From Arabidopsis thaliana (Eukaryota; Streptophyta; Magnoliopsida; Brassicales; Brassicaceae): 64,000 nt of DNA. Position numbers and translations under genes: made by a program. The DNA is taken from contig NC_003074.8 of the NCBI RefSeq assembly GCF_000001735.4, positions 12,710,101-12,774,100 on the forward strand. Reading direction: 5' to 3'. Of the stretch, positions 44,656 to 53,200 are shown piece by piece; position 1 is the stretch's first letter; every line of letters starts with the position of its first letter. The notes under the pieces are model-generated. The model ran no database searches and had not been told where the DNA came from. It was given only the letters and a program-made list of their open reading frames with translations.

Positions 44656-45826
44656 TCATATGTCCTGGTTTTTACTCATTTCTAACATAGTTTCAGAATG
44701 GTTTTTAGAGTCTTTCTAGTCTTTTTCGTACGTTTTGAGTCATTTCAGGTGCACTTACACATTTGGGAGCTATGAAGCATAATATGGAATTTTTGAGGCT
44801 TTTCAGCAATGAAGATTATCAAAGACGTTTTTTCACGCGATGGTGTCGATCGACACCACACTTATGTCGATCGACACCCTTATTTCGGCTGAGGGAATTT
44901 CTGATTTCTACCAAGTCTTTGAGAAGCCTTGAAGTTTTCCTTATTTGCAAAGTAGTCCCTGCACGTTTTTAGTTACTGATATACTTAATAATTTGGTCAT
45001 TTGTTAGACCTAAGTTTTCTTAAGCTTTTTTTTTTATATTGAGATACATTTTTAGGGAGAAGAATCCAATCCCTGCAGAGAGGATTCTGAACTCCTTTTA
45101 CTCTATTTCTAATTCATCAATGCAAACTATTCATATTTATGATTTGTGTTTCTGTTATCATGTCTGAGTAATCACCTTGTTGGGTTTAGTGAGTCTCAAT
45201 AGGGATTTAGATAGATTAGTAGATCGAAACCCCCTTAGGATTATTCTTAGATTTCTTCATCTTGATTATTCTTATTATTGCTTGTTTTAGATTGATCACC
45301 TAGAACTTGATATTAGATAATAGGTATGCCCACCATAGGTACTTGTTATTTGAACTATCATAGATGAGCCTAGGCATTTGAGAAAGAGCAGGTAGGCTCA
45401 TAGAATGGATCTGGTTTAGATATTAGGTGAACTAATCAAACTTGAAAATAATGCATGCTTTAGTATAGGATTTCTCGGCTTCTCTTGTTATCTTAGCTCT
45501 AAGTATAGAGAGTTTCGCGGAACACCACCGGTTACCCTAAAATCATAGTTTGAGTTCGAGAACGGTGCGATAACAATTCTAATATTAGCTAGATCTACAA
45601 TTTATTTATCTCCCGAGACAATTCCTTAGACCCGACGTTTTAATCTCTTGAATTTACAACTCATTTACTTGCTTTATTGTCTTTTACTTTCATTTACTTT
45701 ATCTAGCTTATTTGAAAACATCATAAGTCTATTGTGGGAACATCGAGAGCTCAGTGGAATTCGACCCAGTGCTAACGATGATCTCTTATTTGAGGGAGTA
45801 AGCTTAAGGCAATTTGAGCTATATCA
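44656..45826 (+). repeat. LTR at the duplicated RPA-like junction (3' LTR of F or solo LTR)
   Basis: 1171 bp from TCATATGTCCTGG (first G changed to C) to GAGCTATATCA, aligned throughout with the F 5' LTR. It lies between the duplicated RPA fragment and the final RPA exon, so it is either the solo-LTR state of the same insertion or the 3' LTR after a rearrangement. Confidence 0.88.
44843..44877. promoter_or_regulatory. Paired palindrome module in the LTR 44656-45826
   Basis: GTGTCGATCGACAC at 44843 and ATGTCGATCGACAC at 44864; 21-bp spacing; 187 nt from the LTR start. Confidence 0.5.
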
Positions 45827-46170
45827 AGCATCCCAATAACTTAGAGAGAACAATCAATCTTTCTCAGCTCATCCTAGGCAGTGAGGTTAAACTCTATTTT
45901 GGTTTTGTTTTGTACTACATATTATAACTATTTACTGAAACTTTTAATCCTTTCAGGCAATGTACCTGCTCACTAACAGCAGTAGTGAAATGTTAGTATC
46001 TGGCATGACTACTCCATCTTCCAAGAGAGCTGTGGAGGATACATCCATGGAGAGATGTTCCACTACCAAGAAGACATGCTTGAAACCAATAAAGTTGGAG
46101 AAACTTGATGGCAATAAGGAGACAGAGCTTGGAAAGGAAGAAGACGAGAAGAATAATGGGGGAAAATGAT
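45827..46170 (+). pseudogene. RPA70-like gene (Helitron 2), 3' exons
   Basis: After the LTR the RPA frame resumes: NNLERTINLSQLILGSE to about 45886, an intron, then from about 45958 MYLLTNSSSEMLVSGMTTP, SSKRAVEDTSMERC and a Lys/Glu-rich tail ending DEKNNGGK at TGA 46168-46170. The Ser-rich then acidic/basic tail is typical of plant RPA1-like proteins of Helitrons. Joined to 32761-34792 it gives an essentially complete gene apart from stops and frameshifts. Confidence 0.75.
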
Positions 46171-47238
46171 GTAGGAAAAGACAATCCTGTTTCCGATGAA
46201 CCAAATTGCGCTGCATTTTGATTGTGGATTTTCCAATAGCTCATTGGAGACAAACTAATGTCGGAGAGAAGATATTCATGTTTTTGTTTTTTTCAAACTT
46301 ATTTTGGTGTTTCTGTTCTTTTGGTATTTATTTAATAACGCCTACTTAGGGTATATCAGAGTAAATGATTTACTCTGATTAGTAGTCAATCTAGGTTCGT
46401 TTCATGTTTTTTCACCACTTTCATCAATAAGATCTTCTATTTTAAAAGATTCTCTGTTACTTTTATTTTTGAGATATGCTATAGGAAAAATTAACTGACA
46501 TTTTTCTTTCCCTGAGAACACTGCCCATCTTTTCCATCTCCTATTGTTTGTTTATCAACCGATAAATGAGAAAACGATTATATTTTACAGTAAAAATATA
46601 TATACAAAGTAGATAGTATTTATGATTAGGGGAAAACAACTCTCTAAACTAAGTAGTTTAATGTGACTTGATCTAAGCTGTTAAAAACATATATTTATAG
46701 TTAACACAAATTGTCAGTTTAGCTCCATAAATTTATCTCAAAGTTTGAAATAAAGTCACTAATATGCAGGCAATAAACAATGTTTATAGACCGTATATGT
46801 TCTTTATTGGTATAAAGAAATTTTAGAGAGTTGTGATCGTCATATTTTGGTACCTATATTTATGGTATTCAGATATTCTATCTCGACAATAATTATTTTG
46901 TTAAACATAAGAGTGTATACACTAAATATTCATATGTTAGTTACCAACTATATTTGTGACCTATATTTACGGTAAAAAATTAAAATATCTTAACAATATA
47001 TTTTAGGGACCTATTATAGATTCTCAAAACATCACAAAGACCTCAGCCACATTCACACAAAACTTTTGATCTTTGTTCAAGAATACATTATCTTCCCATT
47101 TCTTACGTGAATCATTGCAAATTAAGAATTCACAAGTAATTTATAATATAAGATACTCCACTCTTGGTGATTTTTTTGAAAAGATCTTATTGTTTTTCAT
47201 TATTAATACACTTTCCTTTTTGTATACTATATTGTAGG
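46171..47238. other. AT-rich spacer between RPA-like and RepHel start
   Basis: No gene seen. Position and base composition match the spacer between RPA-like and RepHel genes of Helitron 1. Confidence 0.55.
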
Positions 47239-47382
47239 ATGAGGAAGAGAAAAAATGGTGCGTCAAATGATGAATCAAAGAATACGAATAACCAGCGTCA
47301 TATGTCAGATATTGGGAATGAAAATCTTAATCCTAACCAGAGTGCTAGCAGTATTCCCACCCATGTTCAAATTTTTGGATAA
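47239..47382 (+). pseudogene. RepHel start of Helitron 2, truncated by copia
   Basis: After an intron-like TTGTAG boundary the frame opens MRKRKNGASNDESKNTNNQR and runs to about 47382, where copia sequence begins. Basic MRKRK start and place after an RPA-like gene match the MKRRTK start of Helitron 1 RepHel. No Rep or helicase motif remains, so the assignment rests on position. Confidence 0.45.
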
Positions 47383-47697
47383 TATCTTGAGTCATAAGAT
47401 ATTTAAATAAAGTTTGATAATATCTTGAATTATAAGATATTTAAATAAAGAGATTACGACTAATAATTCTAGGAGTTATCTAGAGGTATGTTAGGAGTTA
47501 TCTAATTATAGTTCTAATAGGATTAGGAGATGGTATTAAATATATATATATATAAGGAGATGTCAAAGTGTGACATAACTTATGAGACTAAGTGTTTGAT
47601 TGAGAGATTGAGAGTTTAAATTTTGAGAGAATTTTCCTAAACTAATAAAGAGAGATATTCTTTGTTTTTGTGTTCTTAATCTTTCCTTCAAAACAAT
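47374..47697 (+). repeat. 5' LTR of the copia element
   Basis: AT-rich, ending about CAAAACA before the primer site. It opens with a 36-bp tandem pair of ATAATATCTTGARTYATAAG, so the exact start is uncertain. TATATATATATAAGG at 47547-47565 is a likely TATA box. Confidence 0.65.
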
Positions 47698-47700
47698 ATT

Positions 47701-47712
47701 TGGTATCAGAGC
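47701..47712 (+). other. Primer-binding site, initiator tRNA-Met
   Basis: TGGTATCAGAGC is the standard plant copia primer-binding site. Confidence 0.9.
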
Positions 47713-47755
47713 CGTTTCTAAAATCGAAAGAAGAAAACGTTTTTGACATCAAAAC

Positions 47756-48855
47756 ATGGGAGATATTGTTGCAGTGAAACCAACAAAGAATGAACCATCA
47801 TCCATTACGTGTCATATGCTTAACTTAAGCAATTACACAGTTTGGGAACTTCGTATGCAAATAACATTTGGAATTTATAAGGTGTAGAAGACCATTGATC
47901 CTAGAACAACCGACTTTAATAAGAACCTCATGGCTAGGGGTTTACTTGTCCAATCCATACCAGAAGCTTTCACACTACAAGTAGGGAATCTACAAACTGC
48001 AAAGGAAGTATGGGACTCGATAAAGACTAGACATGTAGGAGCAGAAAGAGTTAAAGAAGCTCGAGTACAAACCCTAATGGCAGATTTTGAAAAGATGAAG
48101 ATGAAAGAAGCAGAGAAGATTGATGACTTCGCCGGAAGACTCTCAGAACTATCTACAAAATCTGCACCCCTTGGAGTCAATATTGAAGTCCCTAAACTTG
48201 TCAAGAAGTTTCTGAATAGTTTACCAAGAAAGAAATACATCCACATCATTGCCTCATTAGAACAAGTTTTGGATCTTAATAACACAACGTTTGAAGACAT
48301 TGTTGGTTGCATGAAAGTCAATGAGGAACGTGTATATGACCCAGAAGAGGAAACTAATGAAGATCAAAACAAGTTGATGTATACGAGTTCAGACTCAAAA
48401 AGTGGAAACCGAGATTATCAAGGAGATTTTTGGTATAGAGGACGTGGTGGCAAAGGAAATTATAGAGGAAGAGGTCGCAGACGAAACTTAGTCACTATGC
48501 CTCTCAATGTCCTGACCAATAAATTAAGTTGCAAGAAGCACAAGAGAATGAATCTAGTGACATCAAAGAGACAGAAAAAGCATATGCACTCATGATGCAT
48601 GAGGTAGTTTATTTGAATAAAAAGAATTGTGTACCTAGCAATTTTGAGACAAACATCGAAGGAGATGAGTATTGGTATCTCGAAAATGGAGCTAGCAATC
48701 ATATGATTGGAGATAGGAGATATTTTGACAAACTTGATAAGTCTGTAACAGGAAAAGTGAGGTTTGGAGATGACTCTAGGATTGACATACATAAAGGGAA
48801 AAGGAACAATAGCTTTCACAGATATGGATGGGAGATCAAGAATAATGAAAGATGT
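47756..48855 (+). pseudogene. copia gag and protease start
   Basis: ATG 47756 (MGDIVAVKPTKNEPSSITC) with a stop after FGIYKV at 47885. Gag core LLVQSIPEAFTLQVGNLQTA, KEVWDSIKTRHVGAERVKEA and LMADFEKMKMKEAEKIDDFA follows (UBN2 domain), ending in Arg/Gly-rich FWYRGRGGKGNYRGRG; the zinc knuckle is frameshifted. Protease reads YWYLENGASNHMIG, where the catalytic Asp of D-S-G-A is Glu. The frame shifts at KRNNS and ends RIMKDV at the inverted LTR. Confidence 0.87.
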
Positions 48856-50211
48856 TGATATGGTTCAAATTACCTAGAACTACTCTCTCAAATAAGAGAT
48901 CAATTGCAGTACTCTAGGATCAAATTCACGGAGTTCTTTTGTTCAAACAGTGAGTTAAATATTGAGATTAAGCTAGCAGGGTATGAGTGAAAATAAAAGA
49001 GAGCAAAGTAAAAAGACAGCAGATTGATTGTGTTGTAAACGATTTAATAAAGAGGTAGGAACAAGGTATTCTCAGGAAACTATTGGTTAGTAGATCTAAT
49101 GAAAGCTAGGTTGTTATCGAACCATTCTTAAACTCAAACTCTAATTATGGAATAACCGGTGGGCGTGCCGCAAAACTCCCTATATCTATAGCTAATAATA
49201 ACCAGAGAAGCCGAGAAAGTACCAACCTAAATATGCATTCTTAACGAGTTCAATTGTTCATCTTAGTAATAGGCCAATTCTTATTACACACCTATAAACC
49301 AGACTCATCAAATAATAGATCCAACTATAGATACTTATGGCGGGCATATCTATTGTCTTGATTCAAGATCTAGTTAATTACTCTAGATCTAGCATTAGGC
49401 ATAATTAAAGTTGAAGAATTCTACAGATAACCTAGCAAAGGGGACAATCTACTAAACCATATGAATCCCTAATGAGAAACCCTATTCCTAACAAGTAGAC
49501 TACTCAGACATATTGAATGAAACAAACAACATAACTGAGATATAAAGAATAAACACAGTAAATAGAGAAGCGGAAGGAAGGGATCTCTTCACCGTATATA
49601 GATCTGAATGAAACTCTGAAGACAATCGATGAATAGCTTATGTCTCTCACAATAAGGTTTGCAAACAACTTGATAAAAGACTTGATAAAAGAAACTTAGG
49701 TCTAAAAACAATATATATAGACCTTAAAAACGTCCAGGGACTAATAATCCAAATAGGGAAGTCTCCTGGAGCAAATTTGATCTTCTGTCAATTTGAAAGC
49801 GTCTAGGGTTTTTGCCGGGCCGAAACTGGTGTCGATCGACACCAGTTTCGGCCCAGCGAAAACCCTAGACGCTTTCAAGTTTACATAAGCTCAAGTTTGC
49901 CCCAGAAGATTTCCCTATTTGTATTATTAGTCCTTGGACGTTTTTAGGACTATATATATTGTTTTTAAACCTAAGTTTCTTTTATAAAATCTTTTATCAA
50001 GTTCTTTGCAAAACCCTATTGTGAGAGACATAAGCTATTCATCCATTGTTCTTGAGAGTTTCATTCAGATCTATATACAGTGAAGAGATCTCTTCTTTCC
50101 CCTTCTCAATAAGCTATTCATCCATTGTACTCTCTCTCAAATAAGAGAGTAGTTCTAGGTAATTGATCTCTTATTTGAGAGAGTAGTTCTCGGTAATTTG
50201 AACCAATATCA
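48856..50211. repeat. Head-to-head inverted LTR (foldback) centred on the palindrome
   Basis: Left part 48856-49828 is an Athila-like LTR (C type) in minus orientation, from TGATATGGTTCAAATTACC. Right part 49843-50211 is the same LTR type in plus orientation, ending GAACCAATATCA but lacking its middle. The arms pair over about 260 bp each (about 49570-49828 with 49843-50105) with roughly 10-15% differences by eye. The centre is exactly GTGTCGATCGACAC (49829-49842). It replaces the expected 3' LTR of G and interrupts copia. Confidence 0.82.
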
Positions 50212-51040
50212 CATATGCCTAACAAGTCTAATCAAATCCTAACCAACATGTACTTCTCTACAAGCTTACACAACATTCTAGATTCCATACCTAAGTTCCA
50301 CAACTATACCCACCAGGCTTTCATCGCTGGGTCTCATCAAACAAGTCAACATTCAAGATCCTTGTAGACTCATTTCTGTACTATACCATGATAAATTGAC
50401 CATTCTTTATATATTTTTTTTCTTTTTCGGTGTTCTTTCTCTCCCCAGACTTATTCTTTTTAGAGAGTAAACAAAGGGGAACTCGCATATTGGATCGACA
50501 CCCTCGGCATTTTTCCGACCTTTGTAATTGATCATTCCAAATAATGTATAATAATGGGTTCATAGGAAACATTCCTACCCCTATACACTATCTGAAAGTC
50601 GTCTCGATCTCTCATTATATTTTTCTTTTTATAAGGGGAGAGGAACATATTTTTTTGTTTTATCACATTGGTCTCAATATCAAGAATGAACAAGGAGTCA
50701 AGATCTATGAATACCAACCGTTTGAAGAGGTAAAAGGAAGATCAGTGAGATTAGCTTCAGCCTTAGTGGTTGAGTTGGAAAGTAGGATATCCTCAAGTCT
50801 GTTGGTTTGCCATCTAGATTTTCCAATAGTCGGATTGACTCGAACCTGCAGCACTCATCAATCAGGCAATAAACAAGAGAAATATATATCATGATTCCTA
50901 ACTAAACTAAAGAAAACAATTTTTTTCTTCTTTTTTTTGGAATGAAAAGAAATAACCAAATGAACTGCAAAATAAGAAACAACAATAAAAGCATCATTAG
51001 TAAGAGCCTCCCCCAGACTTAAACGACATTGTCCCCAGTG
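50212..51040 (-). other. 3' spacer of element G
   Basis: On the minus strand it holds the blocks seen in the F spacer in the same order: GGGGACAATGTCGTTTAAGT (51039-51015), GCTAATCTCACTGATCTTCC (about 50755) and TGATGAGACCCAGCGATGAA (about 50340). An antisense (plus-strand) ORF 50544-50894 includes FEEVKGRSVRLASALV. Confidence 0.65.
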
Positions 51041-52160
51041 GCATTCAGGTGTGTGTTGATCGACACTCTTCTCGTCACCTTTAAGAACAACAGGAGAGAC
51101 AAGCTTTCGAGGAACTCTAGGCTTGTTATCTTGTGAAGTAGTCTTCGAATAATCCAAAGAATTAATCAAAGATAAAACAGGAGAAGAGAGAGAAGAGAAC
51201 TTATCACATAGGTCCTCAAGTGGTGTGGGCTGAAGAAAATGTGCAGAATCATCTGTCTGTGAAACCCGTGGGTGTCGATCGACAGAGGTAGTAGTGTCGA
51301 TCGACACTGTTGCCCTACCACTCTCATTTGCGAGTTGAGCTGATGGGAGCGTTGTGTGTGGCTCTGTGGTGGGATTCTGATCAGTTTGAGGAGGTGTGCT
51401 TGTGCTGGAAGCAATGCAACTGATAGACTTTATAAGCTCTGAACCATCCATGCCAAACTCCATCTTCACATCAAACCTAGCACTAGCTGTAGCTAGGAAT
51501 GCTCTTCCAAGGATAAGAGGATTCTTGGGTTCCTTTTCATAGTCCAGGACCACAAAATCAGCAGGGATTATGGAGTTACCAACCTTAACAGGAACATCTT
51601 CAAGGATTCCTTCAGGGATTCGCTTGGAACGATCCGCGAAGAGAAGAGTGATGCGAGTAGGCCTGTAGTGAGTCATGCCTAGTCTCTCAGCAACAGACTT
51701 AGGCATGAGGTTGATGCTTGATCCCAGATCACACAAAGAGCGGCTGAATCTGCTTGTGGAGATAGAGCAATCAAGAACAAAGCTACCTGGATCTGGAAGC
51801 TTCTCAATGGTCTGACCAGGAGTAATGGTGCGGATGTACTCAACTATGTCTACTCTCTGTGCCTTCTCCTTCTTGGCCTTTGGCAGCATGATTGTAGTGA
51901 TGTCTCTGGTAAGCATCTTAGCTTCATCTGAGCTAATTCCATTGTCACCAAGTCGCTTGACATACCTGTTGAGTGAGGCAGAAGATGTCTTTGAAGCATC
52001 CTTAGGAAGAGTATGGAGGATCTTCTCCATTATGGCTGTGCACTTGGCAGCATGATTCTCCTGCTTAGAACGACGCCTCCTCGGATAAGGGACAGGAGGA
52101 GTGTAGACAGACTCGGGCTGCATAGGTATTTGCACCTCACAGGGAGTCCAGGGAAAAGTA
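51041..52160 (-). CDS. gag C-terminal region and protease of element G
   Basis: One open frame from at least 52135 (no ATG there; it is open further upstream until the LINE) to the TGTCGTTTAA block. It reads PPVPYPRRRRSKQENHAAKC, ILHTLPKDASKTSSASLNRY, KLPDPGSFVLDCSISTSRFS, SLCDLGSSINLMPKSVAERL (protease, catalytic D kept), DRSKRIPEGILEDVPVKVGN and NPLILGRAFLATASARFDV. A Ser/Thr/Pro-rich tail follows with SIDTTTSVDRHP (pair 51272-51307) and VDQHTPECHWG. There is no RT or integrase; the frame runs straight into the spacer. It is the least damaged coding region of the Athila-like elements here. Confidence 0.82.
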
Positions 52161-52189
52161 ATGAGTTAAGGTATGGAGAGGTCTCCATT

Positions 52190-52470
52190 ATGACAAACTC
52201 TTTTTCATGTCTCAGTGATAAGGGAGAGACATGGGAGGATGTTGATGACATAGAAACAGAGAAAGATGACCATAAGAAAGAAGAGGATACACAACGTAAG
52301 GTCGATGCGGGAAATAAAAATGAATATCAAGAAGCTGGAGGGATGCTGAGACAATCAATTCCTAGAGCTTCGAAAGATAGTCACAAGTTCATCTCGACAA
52401 GTACAACACAGAGCACTAGGATCCCCAATCCAAAGAATCTGAGAACACGTCAAACTCAAAAAACTCATGA
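52190..52470 (+). pseudogene. LINE ORF1 C-terminal remnant
   Basis: Charged sequence (EKDDHKKEEDTQRKVDAGN, then PRASKDSHKFISTSTTQS) directly before ORF2. No zinc knuckle or RRM visible; assignment by position. Confidence 0.4.
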
Positions 52471-53200
52471 ATGTCAGGCTTTTTTTGGAACGTTTGGGGT
52501 TTCAATAAAACAAGTAAGCATGGAGTGGTGAGAAAATGGATGAAGGAAGGCAATTTTGATTTTGGTTGTTTACTAGAAACGAAAGTAAAGGAAGGTAGAG
52601 CAGATCGGATAATTAATTATGTGTTCAAAGATTGGTCTTTACTCTCAAATTATGAAGAGCATCGACTTGGTAGGTTATGGCTGGTTTGGAGAAACAATGT
52701 AAGTCTCACACTGCTTTATAAGATTGCACTACTTATCACTTGTTCAGTCTATGTCGAAGGTAGACATGAGGAATTCTTTGTCTCTTTTGTTTATGCATCA
52801 AACTTTGTAGTTGAAAGGAAAGCGCTTTGGAGTGATAAAAGAAACCATCAAGATTCTCCTATGTTTAAAGACAAAGCTTGGCTTATATGTGGGGATTTTA
52901 ACTAAATATTGGAAGGTGATGATCATTCTCTATATGATTCCTCACCTTTTATTCCATCAGGGATGCGAGATTTTCAGGATATAGTCTTATACTGTGAACT
53001 CACGGATCTAAGCTATCAAGGTACAAGATTCACTTGGTGTAATAAAAGACAAGAGGGTACCATATGCAAGAAGCTAGATAGAGTATTAGTGAGTAAGTCA
53101 TGGTTACAAAAATATAGTCAATCATATGCTATATTTGAGCCGGTAGGATGTTCAGACCACATGCGTTGCAGATTTCACCTGTCAAAGGAAGTGTAGAGAG
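52471..53200 (+). pseudogene. LINE ORF2 apurinic/apyrimidinic endonuclease domain
   Basis: MSGFFWNVWGFNKTSKHGVV (NxRGLN-type start), FDFGCLLETKVKEGRADRI (catalytic E in LLETK), WLVWRNNVSL, AWLICGDFN* then ILEGDDHS (G-D-F-N motif; TAA replaces the next codon at 52903-52905), LTDLSYQGTRFTWCNKRQEG, CKKLDRVLVSKSW (K-L-D-R) and EPVGCSDHMRCRF (S-D-H). All EEP family motifs are present in order. It would nick target DNA to start target-primed reverse transcription. Confidence 0.88.

Larger units (their letters stand above)
47374..48855 (+). mobile_element. Ty1/copia element, 5' part
   Basis: LTR (about 47374-47697), primer-binding site, gag and protease start, then truncated at 48856 by the inverted LTR. 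The rest of pol is absent from the window. Confidence 0.85.

Noticed and set aside
47875..48321. Minus-strand 148-codon ORF over copia gag
   Set aside because: Shadow of the plus-strand gag, which has clear family motifs.
48851..50216. Target-site duplication around the foldback LTR
   Set aside because: Flanking pentamers GATGT and CATAT do not match, so the foldback did not integrate as one unit here.
1812..51307. CRISPR-like array for the repeated 14-bp palindrome
   Set aside because: The sites are dispersed in a plant genome inside retrotransposons, spacers are 7 bp, and there is no cas gene.
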